Shown piece by piece: positions 35,582-54,600 of a stretch of DNA of 64,000 bases (position 1 is its first letter; every line of letters begins with the position of its first letter). The stretch is taken from contig JH720298.1 of the NCBI GenBank assembly GCA_000231825.2, forward strand, positions 317,489-381,488. Reading direction: 5' to 3'. The notes beneath the pieces were generated by a model. The model was not told where the DNA came from, made no database searches, and worked only from the letters and a program-made list of their open reading frames with translations. This DNA comes from Tetrahymena elliotti 4EA (lineage: Eukaryota > Ciliophora > Oligohymenophorea > Hymenostomatida > Tetrahymenidae). Position numbers and translations under genes: made by a program.

Positions 35582-37812
35582 ATGGGTTGTGGCAGCAGTA
35601 CATAATAACCAAAAATACCAAAATCAAAAAAGGATGATAAGATCCTAGGTAATGAAGTTCCTGAATATTATGTAGGGGAGGAAACTTAATAGTAAAAGAC
35701 ATTGCATGACGATGATGAAGATAATCAGAAGACTGAAAAGAATATAGCCTCAGTTGTGATGGACAAAAAGGAAGAAAAGAAAAGAGTAGTTAAAAAAGGT
35801 GGTGTTAAGAAAGTTAGAGGAGATTATGATTCTAATGAAGCTATTGTAGAAAAGATAAATAAGCTGAACAAAAACAAATCAAAGCAAGACCAAGACCTTA
35901 TTTTGAATAGTTTAAAAAATCACTATGTATTCTATGCATTGACTGATGAAGAACTAGAATTTGTCACCCAAAAGATGTTTTATTGTGAAAATACTGCCGA
36001 ATTTGTTTTTAAGCAAGAAGATAAAGCATCTTCATACTTTATTATTGAGAGTGGTTAAGTTGATATCATCATCAACGATGAGGTAAACAAATTATCACTT
36101 AAATATTCTCAATATTACCAGTTGGCTAGCAGATATATTTATATACCTACTTAAATCAAAATATACTAATAGATTCTTAGTTGGTATAAAATAGCTCTCT
36201 TTTTTCATTATTTGAAACTTTAAATTTTTTTATTTAATTGTGTGTTGATTGATTTTATAATGAGTTTCATAAAACTGACTATTATCAATATATCAACAAC
36301 ACCAAAATAACGCATGATATTAGTTAGATTAATAAATCTAAAATAATCATTTAAATCAAAAGGTCAAAAGAACTCTTAATCCAGGAGAGAGCTTTGGTGA
36401 GCTTGCTCTTCTTTATAATGCCCCAAGAAGTGCTTCAATTAGATGCAGAGACAGATGTTTCTTCTGGGCCATCGATCGTAACTCCTTTAGAAAAACAATA
36501 GGTAAATTATTTTATTAAAAAACTAAAAGATTTTTATTCTATTTAGCATTCCTCTTTACAAAATTCTAAATTTTAATCTGAAAAATCTTAATTTATTTAT
36601 AGAGGATATGGTTCAAAAGAATTATGAGTCAAATAGAACTTTCATGGAGCAAGTTAATTTCTTCAAGTCCATGAATAGTGAGTAAAAGGACAGTATTGCA
36701 TCAGCCTTGATTAATATAAAGTTTGTCAAAGGAGATTATATTGTGAATGAAGGTGATGCTGCTGATTCTTTCTTTATGATCAAAGAAGGTACAGTTTCTG
36801 TGTGGAAAGACAAAAAAGAAATTAGAAAGCTTGGAAAAGGAGATTCTTTTGGTGAATAAGCTCTTTACGTTAGCAGCAAAAGAGCTGCTTCAGTCAGAGC
36901 AGAAGGCCCTGTGAAATTATTATCATTAGGAAGAGATAACTTAACCAAAATATTAGGTGATAAAATTTAGGTAAAATATTATTTTATTTATTGATATATT
37001 AAATTTAAGCCAAGCAATTCAAAAAGATAATATAAGCAAATCAATGATTAGATTTTCCAAAATAAGAAAAGCAGTAAAATATCTTAATTTAATTCTCTGC
37101 TGATTAAAACAGTTTTTATCTAAATAAGATTTCTTTTCTAGCAACTTAAATTGAAAATAAATATCAAGAGAATAATAAAACTAAACTCAAGCATTAATCA
37201 AAAAGTGAAACAGTTATAAAAGTATTTAAAGCAAGCAAACAAAAACAAATGTTAAAACAAATATTTAAGCAAATTATTATCTTATTTCTTAATTTCCAAA
37301 TCATTTAAAATTACTTTCAAATAAATATTCAATAATTTTTGGTTCAACTTTAAAAAAAGTCAAAAAAATGAAAGAATTATTGATTTATTGATTTATTTAA
37401 AATTTTCAATAAAAACTTTATTTAATTTTAATGATTTATTTTTTGGTTTTTTTCTGAATATTTAAATATAAAAAATTCTTAATAAATAAATAAAATATAG
37501 GTCATCATTTTCAATAATATCATCAGATGGAGTTTTGCTAAATCTGACTTGCTTAAATAATTGACTAAAATTTAAGTTGAAAAAATCACAAATAATTGCA
37601 AGATTGCTAACTTAAAGTAAGGCTTCCATTTATACTCAAAAGAAGAAGCTTGTGATAAGCTTATTGTAGTTTTAGAAGGTACAGTCTGTACCTCGAGTGG
37701 CAAGGAAATAGCTACAAAAGGCTAGATTTATGGTGATGAATTCCTTATTTCATCTAAGCAAAGCTAACAATTCTCAGAGGATATTATTATGAAGACAGAT
37801 GGGTATATTTGA
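35582..37812 (+). CDS. Cyclic nucleotide-binding protein resembling the regulatory part of protist PKG
   Basis: Four exons (35582-36082, 36363-36501, 36603-36970, 37501-37812) give 439 aa. The start MGCGSS fits N-myristoylation at Gly2 with palmitoylation at Cys3, so membrane anchoring is likely. A charged linker leads to CNB-A (about residues 125-225) with phosphate-binding cassette FGELALLYNAPRSAS. CNB-B (about 240-335) has FGEQALYVSSKRAAS. CNB-C (about 345-439) has a degenerate cassette (YGDEFLISSKQSQQ) lacking the Arg. Domain order and the IQVIIFNNIIRWSF linker match the N-terminal three CNBs of Plasmodium PKG, where the third is also degenerate. No fourth CNB and no kinase follow: the frame ends KTDGYI-TGA. 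A PKG-type kinase gene lies 2.7 kb downstream on the same strand. The alternative, a 34-nt intron over the TGA, adds only about 20 residues and still no kinase. Confidence 0.88.
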
Positions 37813-40531
37813 TTTGCTAATTTAAATATTATTTAGTGAAAAATTATAAAGAAAAGTATTTAGCAGATTAGATTAAACCAAGAAATATCCTTCTAATTTT
37901 TTGAGAAGGAGTCAAATTATTTTTAAAAAGATTAGAGCTTATCATAAATTTTAAAAAATGATATAAAATAGTCACAAATGAGTTTTAGAATAATTTGATT
38001 TATTAGTAGTAATAACATATTTTCTTTTATAGTTTAAAGCACTATCTTAACTAAAATAGCTTGCTAAAAATTATAAAAATTTTAATTTTTATCTTTTGGC
38101 TTAAATTATCTTAAAATTTTTAAACTTTTACTGGAGTGATGTAAAAAAAAGCAGCTGCCGCTCTACTTAATTAATTTAATTATAAAAATTAAGTGATGCA
38201 TTTTTGAAAGCTTTCTAGTGAATAAGTGACTGAATATTCCCTTTATTTTGCCAAAAAGTTAATTTTTTAAAAGTAAATAAAGTACTTCTTACGTAATTTA
38301 TACCCTCCCTTTTAATTATTGATCACCACGAAACAAAATTTTCTTAGTGGTTTACCTTTCAAAGTTAAATTTGATCCATCTTTTTTATTTAGGCAGAAAT
38401 GTAAGTAAATAATTGAAAGTAAAAAGAGAATAGATTAAAGAATAAAAAAAAGAAGGATCTACTATTTATTTTAATAATTACATTCATATATTTATTGGCA
38501 TATTGAGTTTATATAATAGAAAGGAATCATTTAAATTTCTGAGAATATTCGATTGATTTTTATTTAATTTTACAAATGTTGTTTACAAATGGTTTGCTTT
38601 GAAATAATATTTTTTCATGTTGATTTATTTTTATCATCATACAAGCATTTGATGGTGATCAAATACTATAAAGTACAAGCAATAATCAGCAATATTATAA
38701 TCATAATTTTATTCTTTTTGCGCATTTTAAGGTATGATGGATGATTCATTCAAATGTGCTTACCTTTCTAATTTAATATCAATTACGCATGAAGCGCGAT
38801 AAAAAAAAATACCCCTTTAAATTTTTAGATAGATTGAAGAGTGACGTAAATTTTGATTGTAATTAGGAAAGCACTATCAAATTTGAATGTAATTAGAAAA
38901 GAATGAAGTATAATGTTTAAGAATAAATAATTAAGATTGAAAACAAAATCTCCCATCAATTCTATTACGATTAATCAGAATCGAAATAGATTTGCTAGGA
39001 AAGATAGATAGATACATTAATAGATTGATATTCTATTTTCTTTGATCACTAATCTTAACAAATACTTATTTAAATAATAAAACTGAATTACTTTTTCAAA
39101 TTACTTCAGAATTTAAAATTTGCAATTTATCATTTCATCAATATTTTTAAACTGTGCACAACAAAAGAGGAGTTTTTTTAGTGATTTTTAAAGATATTTT
39201 TATTTTTAAATTCCATCAATAAAAAGTTTTTATTTTATTCATCCAAATGACGAAAAAGACAAGTAAGAATGACACATGTATTAAGTTTTTTTTTAATTTA
39301 TTTGTGTTATTAGTTAAATTTACTTTTGTTTATTGATTATTTATAATACAAATAAAATAATCATAGAAAACAGTGATGAATAAATATCTTTCTAAGTAAT
39401 TGACAGCAAAAAAAACTCCACAAGAATTTATTCTTTTTTTTTTCTACCTTTTTATTGGTGTTGTAGAAAGGAGGTGTGATGTAGCCACATTTAATTTAAA
39501 GAATGAATAATTAATAGAGACAATAAGATAATGTATTTATTTTAGTGAAAAGTCTGTTATAAGTAAAGGGATGACAGTCTCTTAATGTATGATTTATTAG
39601 AAAAAGAAAAGACCTAAATTTAGAAACATTTGAGATTACTTTGATTTTTAAGAAAGACGAAATTTCCTTTTGCATCCCTTCTTATTTGGCATAAATTGAA
39701 TTAGAAATTAATTTGTTTGTCGTATTAAATAAGGAGAGAGTCACTATTCTAATTTTTCATTCAAATTATTGCATCAAAATATTTAGATAAGAAACCCACC
39801 CTTTAAAACGGCCCGCTTTCTCTTTCAATCTAAAGGGTCCATTATTACAAATTCGTAGAATATGAAAAAAAAATTAATTATTAAGTAAAGGCTTAATTAA
39901 ATTAACAATTACTTTAGATAGTCCCCAAAAGAATTCAAATTTTTTTGTAAAGAAATTTTTGTAATTAAAAAGCAAACAAATAAAATTAATTGTTAACAAA
40001 AAAAAGGAAAACAATTAAAAGGAAAGTGATAATTCATAATAGCACATAACAGACTATCTTGCTATAAATAAGACTATCCTTTTTAATTTATTAAACTCAC
40101 TCACTCACTCACACTCATACAAACAGTACTTTACTGATATATAAAACTTATCACTATACATCACCTATCCAATCTACAAACTTATAATTAACGTCCTGTC
40201 ACTCTATAATACACATAATTTAACATACTTCTAAAAACTACACAAAAAAATTGATTATCTATTTTATCGCTATACTTATTAATTGCTGAATAAATCAATC
40301 ACTAATTTATAACTTTATCTATAAAATTATCAATAATACTCTCATAACTTACTTTGGAACAACTACTTCTTATATTAAAATATTTGAACTTTAAAACTTG
40401 TTACTACTAATTAAAATTAATTTTTATCCAAACTTAACAAATTTAATTCTAATCAACCAGCATACAAGCTTCAAGATAGCAACCTATTATTAATTAATCA
40501 ATCAATCAAGATAAATTTATTTGAATTTTAA
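37813..40531. other. Long AT-rich gap between CNB gene and kinase gene
   Basis: I looked for a missing fourth CNB or linker exon here and found none: there is no FGE-x-A-L-like cassette and no long TGA-free protein-like frame. It holds a TCACTCACTCACTCACAC microsatellite at about 40098 and a hairpin-forming GC-richer spot at 39798-39838. The last 450 bp look like a C/T/A-rich 5' leader. Confidence 0.6.
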
Positions 40532-43947
<3,416 letters not shown>

Positions 43948-45621
43948 TGAAAAAGAAATTTCTATCTATCTATCATTCAATTTATTTATCTATCTATCTT
44001 TCTATAAATAACAACAACAACAACAATCATTTAATATATATTTATATGTAATTATTCTAGCAAAATATTTCTTTGAAAAAACGAATAAGCAATTTAAGTA
44101 AATAACAACAAAATAAATTGTGAGATAATAAATCAGTAGAAGAAAAACAAACTATTGAACAAAGAAAGAATGCCTATAGTAAAATTTTATTTGGCTATTT
44201 GAGTAAAATTTTGAATCCAATACAATAATTGAATATTATATATAAATCATTTCCTCATTAAATAGTAATGTATCCCATTTATATTATTTATATCATTTAT
44301 CATTACATTTTAAATTTTTTCATTTTATCTTCTTATTCTTTATTTAGCTTGATTGTTTTAGATTAGTCTTAGTGAGTATAACAAGACATTAACCATGTTT
44401 TTGTCTTTAGAATATTAACAAATAAGTCTTTTATTTTTGCCGCAAAACAAAAAAAAACCAAAAAATTTTGAATATTTATTTAGAGCAAAAAATATTCACT
44501 GAACCAATATGTGTTTACTTTTTCAAAAAACATAAATAACTTTGCAAAATATTTATCTATTTTAAAGCAAAATTCTAGAATACTGAAAAGTAAATTTTAA
44601 ATCTTATTTCTTACCTTTAAAATAAAAAATTTAATCATATCTATTAATCTATTTGAGTTTTTATTGAATCAAAATTTTGATTTTAGAAATTCATTTTGGT
44701 CTTAATTTATTTCTATGTTCATGAAAAAGGAATTGAATAATTAGCAATAATTAAAGATCAATCAATAATTATCAAAAGTATTTTTTCTACAAAAGACTGA
44801 TTTGTTTTTCGAATTACATCAAATAGACAAAAAATATTTCCAAAAATTTTTCTAAAAATAAGAAAATAGTTAAGTTTTCAATCAAAAATTTAATGTAATA
44901 TCATTCGCAAACATTGGCTAAATCAATCACAATTTTTAATATCCCATCTATCTCCTCATTAAAGAGTATTTATCTTTAATTTTAGAAATTTTTTATGATT
45001 CTTGATTGGAATTATATCTGAACAGATCCCCCTTTTACCTTTCAAATAGAAAGCAGTAAAAAAGCTTGAAAAATTAGAAATAAGATACAGATTTTTAAAA
45101 TTTTATTTAGAAGTGGGAACTAAATAATCTAGTTTTTTAATTAATCTATTTTTAGAGGGATTTTATTTACACAGCTTCATGTAAATAGATTTTTAAAATA
45201 TCAGTTGAAATTAATACTAAATATTTATTTATCTTTATAGATAACTATTATCAAATGGGGTTAGGTTGATTAGTGTGTTTGTTTGATTGCAAAATTTATT
45301 TAAATCAGTTTGCATGAATAGCTATGATTTCGATAAGGTATATATTATATTTACTCTATATTGTATTTGTTGTGTGTGATTTTTTTAAATAGTTTTTACT
45401 AAAAATATAGTGTATATTAAAGGTGATCATAATTAGAGATTTTGTGAGAGGATTGAAATAGTTCGTAATATAAAGTTAAATAGATTAAATTTCTGTTAGA
45501 ATATTAAGCAAGCAAATTATTTAAAATTTTAAAAATAGAAAAATTAAGATTTGAAATACTTTTTAAAAAAACACAAATAACTTGATAGTGAACTTTAGTT
45601 CAAAAATATTTTATAATTATT
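43948..45621. other. Convergent intergenic region
   Basis: The region starts with TCTATC/TTTATC microsatellite-like runs just after the kinase stop, then ordinary AT-rich DNA. It is the shared 3' flank of two convergent genes. No gene is seen. Confidence 0.55.
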
Positions 45622-48600
45622 TCACTTATGGATGTCTTTTATATTCTTTTTGAAAACATCGTCTGAGAAGTTTTCCATCATCATTTTATTTTCATTATAA
45701 TTCCTATTTATAGCTAGAACTGATGGAGCTTTATTAGGTAAGAAGATATTTGCTATAAGTTTCTTTTTATCTAATTTATTACTAATATGTTTATATAGTT
45801 CATAAGATTACCCTATAACTATTTTATGCTTCATAGCATTTTCGTATTGAGCTTCCACATTAGTTGTATCATTCCACAACTCTTCATAAATATCTACGTA
45901 AAAAATTTACTCAAAAAGATTGGTTTTAGGGTTAATATTTTCACTATCTTAACTGAGACATCGTAGTATAAATCTGCCTAAAGCTATTCTGAAATTTTGA
46001 AGAGTAACTGACTTTTCTAAGAAAGCAATTACTTATTCTATCTCTTTTGAATCTAACTTCATTTAGTAAGCAGGGTTACATAACTCTACTAGTTCATCCA
46101 TATTCATTTCTTCCAAGAATTTTATAGAATCATTCAAGTGGATAAGCTTTAGATCTTACATGCACTACATAATTTTAATATCAGACTATCTTATTTGAAG
46201 TTATAAAAGAGCAGATTCGATAGAGAGATTTCCCTAATTCTTTTCTGATTTGAACATTTAGAACACAGTTGATAATTGTTGCAAAAGCTCATAAACTTTA
46301 GTTTTGCTCTAAAATAGTCCTTTCATTTTTTCTTTGATTTCTAGAGGAATTTATTCCTGATCAATTGTGTTATTAGATAACAAACCAATTTAATTGATTT
46401 CTGATAAGAAGAAAAACTTTTAACTCAACTCCAAATTAATTTAAACAACTCCTTCTAGTACTTGTTCAGTCATTTCTTCTTAAAGTAGTCTAAAATCATA
46501 AATGTAATTAAGACCTTTACCATACTCCAAATCACTTAAAAAGTAGAGAATGAAAATTTCTTTGTTATATTATTTAATGACGTTTTTAGAGACATCTATA
46601 TTCTAGATAGGTAACTCATTTAATTTATCTTTTTCTTTTGATGAATGGTCTATCATGAAATTCTAAATTATCTTTTTGAGTTTGGTAAATTCTTCCGAAT
46701 TTTCAAGCAAACTTAGTTGGTATATTTTATTCATAAAATTATTCTATTAATTGACTATTAACTCTAACACATTAGGGAATTAACCAAATTACTTATCTCC
46801 TGTAAATAATAAATCACTTAATTTAGTCTTTTCTGTAATTTATTAAATTTAATGAGATTAACATCCTATCTAATATTCAATTTCTCTCTCTTTAATCTTT
46901 TTTTAAAAATATTTTAAATCAATAAATTTCAAAAAAAAAACAATATTTAAATAAAATAAAAGTGTGTTTTTTTAAATTGATGAGAACAAACTAATTATCT
47001 TTCATGAGGTAAGAACACAGTTTAAAAAATTCTCTCATAAATGAAAATTAAATAAAAGAATTAATTAATTATTTACTTCTTTCCAAATTGGTATGAGATT
47101 TTCATTGTAAAACTTGTACAAAGGGTGATTTTTTTAGTTGTTAAGAGCTTCAAGGAGAGTGATTGACTATGCATTCTTTTTAGTAAAGCGTTTGATAAAT
47201 AAATTATTAACTTATTAGGTGAAATAGAGTAGGAATCTAAGTCCTTATGAGAGATATAAAAACTTTGGTAAATCTAAAAACTCTTTGAGTATTTTGAATT
47301 CATTATTCTTTAAATTTTATTTAATATATGTTTATATGAATTCATTGGATAGATTTAATTCTGTAGATCTTAAGTTTCTCAAATAGTTTTCAGAAATAAT
47401 TTATTCATTAGGATTATTTTTTTCTAAGATAGCTTCAACATGTTCACTCTTAGATTCTAATATGACTTATTATGATTTTTTAATTACTGCTGATATCTAC
47501 TGAGATAATTATGCATTTAAATTAGCCCTTTCATTTTGGCTACATTCTCTTATTTAATTATTATTAATCAATTCATTGGTGATTTTAAATAGAATCACAG
47601 CCAGTTCAATTTCAGATATGTTATACATTTATCTCATTATATTAGTGATATGACTGAGAGCTATGTCAATTTGCTCATTCATAAACTTTACAGGGTCAGC
47701 TTCGTAATGAATTCTTAGATTCCTATTTATTTCTTTAGTATTAATTGTTATTTCTCTCTTCTATTTCATACTATATACAATCATACTAACAGGAGTATTG
47801 TATTTTTTATTTACCTCAAATGCTAATAACATAGATAAATAGTACAATAAAGCAAATATTCTTAAATCGAGACTTGTTCCTTGATCTAATTTGAAAGAAG
47901 GGGTATCATCTTCTAGTCTAATATAAAAACCCATCCATTAATTAGATATTTTTATACCTTCTAGCTATTGTTACTTTGATTAAGCCTCAGTTAGTACTTA
48001 TTCAGTGTATTGATTATTTAATTATATTAATTTACCACATTGCAAGCAAGGGTAGACTGATTGAAGATGTGGACAGGCATTAGAAAAGATATATTCTTAA
48101 CAATTTTTACATTTATATAACTATTTATTATTTTAAGAATCTCTATGGAATAGATATATATTATTGTACATCATGTAAGGGTAGTATGTACTTTTATTTA
48201 ACCTACCATTAAATAAATTTCCAAATACATTTTATGATTGCTTTAAATTTTAGGCTAGATATGTTTTCAAAATATTTTTAAGACCATCCTTTTTATTTTC
48301 AAAATACTCTTTATAATGTAGCATTTATGGCTCACTTAAAAAGGAAGAAGAGAGCAATCCCTTAAATGCTTCACAAAACTTTTTTAGCCATGCACTTTCT
48401 TTGAAGTAAGGAGATGAATTGATCTTCTATACCATAATATCTCCTTACTTATATTAATTATAAAATGATTTAGCAACATACAATTACAAAGGAAAATCAT
48501 TGAGTCGAGTAAAGTACTATTTAAGACTATAATCTAATTATCTGTATGAACTAACTTATTTATTAATCAAATTGATAAGATGTTAAACAACATGTCTGAA

Positions 48601-51600
48601 AACACCCAAATAAATTAGCTTTTGTAGTTATGTAAGTTCTTTTAGCTTACAATTATAGATGATAGGAAGAAGATATTGACTTGATACAATTGTTGTGATT
48701 GAATTTTTGATAACGTTTTGCTAGAGTGCGTTGGATAAAATCACCAAGTAATTAAATTCTGTTGAATGTGTTGAAATAATTTATTGTTAAGAATCTGATT
48801 AGAAAATTTAGAAGATTATTTCTTCTGATTAAATAGAACAAGAAAGCTCATTCATGATGAGATTGAATTTAATTAAAGTAGTTGTTGGAATACTTTGTTT
48901 ATTATTCACATAAAATAATTCTATTTAATGAACTATTTTAAATAGCTACCTAGTGTAATCTGGACAGAAAATTCTTTCTCTACATTTTATTGAGCTATAA
49001 ATTATTTCAAGCAAGAATTTATTCCACTTCAGATCAAATTCTACTTTTTAGCTTTATTCATCAAATAACTCATAAGGAAATTCAAAATCATTAATATTTA
49101 GAATTTATGATTGCAAATTTATGTCCAACTGGTAGAGATTTCTCAGCTGTATCTTAAGATCATCCAAATAAGATTCTTCTAAATTTTAAAAGAATTCTAA
49201 GTTCACAAAGTTTAGAATTTTTAGATTAACAGACAACCCTTTTATAACTTCTTAAATAAAGCATGATAGAAGGAGTAGATTTTGCTTTGTTTAGAGCATA
49301 TCATTTTACTTTACTTGGAGCTAGTATAAATCAATAAATTATACTAATTAACTTAGTAGTTTTTGATAATCAATCTTGTTCTACTTGACAATCTAAAATA
49401 CTTGTTTACTAGGGTAAATAGAATAGTATATCTTATTTACAAGGTAAATTAAAAATTGTCTTATACTTACCTAATTTGAGTGCATTTGTATGTATTCTTT
49501 CATGGTTTATCCTATTCCTAAAAAGGGTATGTAATGAGTCAAGATATCTTCAATCTTCATTAAATCACTAGAGTAAAAATAACAAAAACTTGCTTACTTA
49601 ATAACTTAATCGAGCTTATTTTCATTGTTCTTAAAGTTTAACATAGGAGACAGAAGTAAGTACTATATTATGCTCTTTTAACATTAAGTTATGTTGGACT
49701 TTAAGTATTTGTAGAAGTCATTTAAAAATTATTATTGCAGTTGAGAACATGCTTCAAGTTCATTTTTCTAGCACAATTCTATGAGTGTTTTTTCAATTTA
49801 AGCACACACTTCTTTAAATTTATTTAATTTGTTTGTCTCCTATTATTCATTAAATGTGATACCATTTATTGGTAAATCAACATTTGCTATAGCTCTATTT
49901 ATGATGCTGTAGATATTTTCACTCTCATAAAACTAAAGATCAAGTTTATCAGAATCTAATTCAAATCTATTTGTAATTTGTAGTTTATTAAATGATACTT
50001 AGGCTGAATAGATCCCTGTAAAAGCATTAAAATTGTGAGCTTCCAAGCCAAATATCTCTAATAATTTATTTTATATAATTTAAATAGCTAAATTATTATT
50101 AGACTGGTCATAGAGCATGTATAATAAATTATACTTTTCCAAAACAAAGATTACCATAGCTAGTCCTTACTAAGCTATTTCAATAAATCCAAGCCAAATA
50201 GCTTTTGATAAACTCTGTGTCTATGAGATATGCTTCTTTTGTAAAACACATTTTTCTATGAAATCATCAACAGTTTGAACTCCAATAGACTAAAGTTGGT
50301 TTTTAATTCTTTCTTTTAATATTTGCATTAAAAATTTAACTGTTGAAGAAAATTAAACATTTTTAAAAATCTGCCATATCTATGATAACCTCTTAGTTTT
50401 ATATCCTTCTCTATTAATCTGTTTATAATCAATCAATGAGTAAGAATTTGTTATGTATTCTTAAACAGATATGAAGTAATTAACGAAATCATCTAAATTA
50501 ACCACTTCAAGCAAATTCTTTTGTTTTTTTTAAAATAATGACATCACACTAAATTGATCTCTTAGCTATGAATAATTTGCTGGAATGAAGTAGAGTGGGA
50601 ATAAATCTTCTAAATAATATTAAGACCAATTATTCTAATATGGTAAAATATTAAATTGGTCATTAGTCTTGACTGTAATCAGAGCATAGAAGTTCTACTA
50701 AATTTCTTTTGGTAACCTCTTTTACATAAATAAAAAAGATTCTGAAATTTTTTATCTGACAAGGACCAATTTATCTAGAGTTTCGCTAAACATATCTGTG
50801 ACAACCATGATCACCTTAACTGAGTTATCATGATTAAAATAATCAAACTCTTGTTTGAAAAACCTATTTAAAGTATCAATTAACTTCTGTTATGATTGAA
50901 TATCTTATAATTCAATTCTTAATTTAACGCAATCTATTTATTTGGAAATGCAAAAACTAGGAGAATAAATGGTTATAAGATTTGATAAGAGAGCACCATT
51001 CATTCTATCTTTATCTCCTAAAATTCTATCTTGGATAAATTGTTCTAGGGAGAAATGGTATTTTGTAGCAAATACTTTTTTCTTAAATATTTCATCTTGC
51101 TTATCAATATAGTTTAATTATTTGGAAAGTGGCATCAATCTGTAGATAATTTCTATGATTGAATCATTATCTAAGTATTAGCTAGCATTTTCTTTTTATT
51201 TATTTAAATCTATTTATTGAATCACTAAAGTTTAGAGAACATCTTTGAAATTCTAGAAATTAAATTACTCAAGTAATTTACGAGATTCAAAGTATTTATA
51301 TATACTATCTAATTATTCTACTGCTTATGTATCTAGAGTCATACCTTCATTAAATAAATGCTTTTCAAAACGATTTAGCAGTGGACCATCCATTCTGTGA
51401 ATTTAGTTAAATTATTAAACAAGTATTAATTTGAATCCCTAACCTATTTGTATGTTACTACTGTCAGCACCAAAAGATATTTTACAATATGGTTTTCCAT
51501 TCAACTCTCTGAAATTTTAATTGAGAAGTTCATACAAGCTTTGATAAATACTTTCAAGATTTTATAAGACAACTACAATACCAGATTCTACACAACTAAT

Positions 51601-54600
51601 GATTTGATTGATTATTGAATGAGAATTCTCTGTAGTTTAATCTTGATTAAAGTCTCCTCCAAGTAAAAGTTAATAAGGTCTATTTAAAGCAGTTAATCTT
51701 CTACTTATGTAATCAGTTGCAAATTAAGGTTTTTCAGTAATAATCATTAAATTTCTTGAAATATAATGACTGGAATTTTCTTGAAGATTTTCATCAATTA
51801 AACTTAAATCAGTTAATTAATTCCAGAAAACCTTTTGAAGCTATGCTTGAGGATATACAGCTTCAAGAGCTTATTTAACTCTTTCTCTGGATTACTTTAA
51901 ACCTGAAAAATGCCTAGCAAAAGATACAAATATTCTCTCAGTTAATTAGTTAGATGAGATGATTATCTTGTTTTGATTTTCGTTTAAATCTTTCTTTACT
52001 GAATCAAATTATTTATAGCAAATAAGTTTAGCCATTGCATAGAAATCTCTTAGACCATGAAACTATTCATAGGCTGGATCTTTCAGTTTTACAAGTCTTA
52101 AATACTCTAAATATATTTTAGAAATTTATTCCATGGATGATGGTGAGAGAGAATTTTTAACTAATCTATCCTTAACGAATTAATCTTTTTCTTGTTCTAT
52201 CATCTAGTTCTAGATACATTCTATTGTTTCTTTCAATTCGCTTTAGCTAACATTTAATCTAAAACAAATAAAAAATATTATTATTTCATTTTAAAAAATA
52301 ATTCAATTACCTATAAGCTGCAAGCATTCTATTCATTTTAGATTAGTCAAGAGGCCAATTTGATATGCAAGCAACAGAAATTTTAGGCTTTTCTAAAACT
52401 GAATGTAAAACTTTAAGTGGGTTATCAGGAGATATTTCAGCAAGTCCTATTTCTTCTATTTGTACTAAAGTAAGATATTTTTTGCTTTATTTTTCCTTAA
52501 TGATTTTGTTTTATTTTTAAATTGCATTATCAAATACTTCTTAAATTCTTTCTGAAGTACTTTGAATATGCCCTTGGTAAAATAGTTACATTATTGTTTT
52601 GTATTATTTAAAAAACTATGTTCTTGATTGCTCACCTTTCATAGTCTTGATTAAAATACTTAATGATAGAGATTTGGAACATCCCGGAGGTCCTATGAGT
52701 ACTATAGGTATTTTATTCATGATGCATACAAAAAGAGTAAAAATATTAGATTTTAAGGCTGTATTTTTCACAATACCTTAAGGAACTTCTGTTTAGTCTG
52801 TTAAATAAGTAAGAACTTCATCAATTATTTTATGTGTTTATTCTTATTTTATGTTAAATTTTTAACAGCAATCTATAAGGAACTAATAACGTTTTTCTGA
52901 AAGTGGTAGACGTACAGCATAATTAATGAAGAAAGCCATGCAAATAGAGTATTAAGTTATTGATCGTATGTTCAATCCAAAAGTTTTAAATATTTAAAGA
53001 TTTTTAACAAACCAAAAAAGTAATTTATTAAATCTATTGACATCTCTCAAGCTACAAGCACTTTGATATCCCATTTCACTTCTAATATTCTATTAAGCAA
53101 AGAAAATAGCCTCTGAAATCTGCAAAAGATCATCTTATTTAAATTTATGAGTTTGATATGATTTTTTCTTAAGTTTCATTTAGTTTTTTATGATTAGCAT
53201 TTGTGTAATGTAATTTTTTTCATCCTATTAATCAAGACTGTCGAAGTTCCAAATAAAACTGTACAAACTTTCTGGTATAGGCTCTACCATGTATTCTAAA
53301 TCTGTGTTTTTTATTTTATCTACAATATCTTTCTTTATTCCTCCATGAATCTGTAAATCAATAATTTATCTCTACTTCTCACTCTTCAGCTTATAAGGAT
53401 TGATAGCAGCAATTGGAATGATATTTTTATTAATTTTCTCTCCTTTAATACATCTATCAACTAAAATTTCCTTAAAGAGCCCTCCAATTAATTTATTTGT
53501 ATTAACCTTGATTAAAATTCAACAAATAAAATTTAAATTGAAGATAATTAAAAAAAATGTAAATTTAATAAATACTTCATCAAAGAAGAGAATAATCTTT
53601 TAGTTTTGATTGTATCCAGTTTTAATCTGATTTATTTTATTAACAATATCTTTCTCTGTTATGCCTGCATGGATGTTCATTGTGATGAAAACTGCATCCA
53701 TTATCAATGACATCAACTCAATTAAAGCAGTTTTGCCGATACCAGATTAACCCTTTAAATTAAATTAAAAGTTTAAATATTTTGAATTTATTATTTATTA
53801 AAAAATATTTATTTAGAAAATATATACCATAATAATGATAGGTGTGTTTGAGCGAATTCTCATAAAGATCATAGCTATTTTAAAGAAGTTATCTTTTTGG
53901 ATGGTTATTCTTTATACTAACTTCTATAATTCTGCATGCATGATATTTGTAAATTCAATATTATTTGGATCTCTATATACCTTTGAATCATTTTAATGAA
54001 TGAGCATAATAAGCCATTTAAGCAGAGCTTCTGGCCTATTTTTATGATCAAAAAAGATCAATTATTCTTTTTACATTGCAACTAGTTCGTTAATGCACTT
54101 AGGAACCTGCTCTTACTTATCAAAAAATGTAGTTATACAAGGATTATCTTGCTCTTAAAATGTAACGAAATTCATCATGTTGCTGTTAAATTTTTGAATT
54201 TACTAGGCTTTGTTATGCAATTGCTAAGCTTTTGTTAAATTATTGCCCATTATAAGATTTTAGTTATTTAACTTGTTAACGGAGACAGCTAAACTTAAAT
54301 TGTAAGAAGTTATTACAATATAAGTACGTAAACCTAAATCTAGTAGATTATGCATTTCCTGTCTCAGAATATGAAACTAAACATAGAAACAATTTTCAAA
54401 TTTACTCATCTCTGATCCAAATAATTTAACAAAGTGAGAAAGCTTATAATAGCATGGCTAAATATTTTGTTGTTAAATTTTGCTTACAAACCAGTTTTAC
54501 AAAAGGTTTTAAAATTCTCCTTGATAGCTTGAATCATTTTTTTTATGTTTTATATTTGACAAATCTTTCTTGTCAAGGCAATTAGGATTTCTTTGATTTT

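Noticed and set aside
40095..40115. TCAC repeats as a CRISPR-like or telomeric array
   Set aside because: It is a short microsatellite without spacers, and not the ciliate telomere repeat.
52599..52781. Plus-strand open frame inside the giant gene
   Set aside because: It is antisense to the third P-loop region of the RNF213-like gene. The same applies to other plus-strand frames between 45.6 and 59.8 kb.
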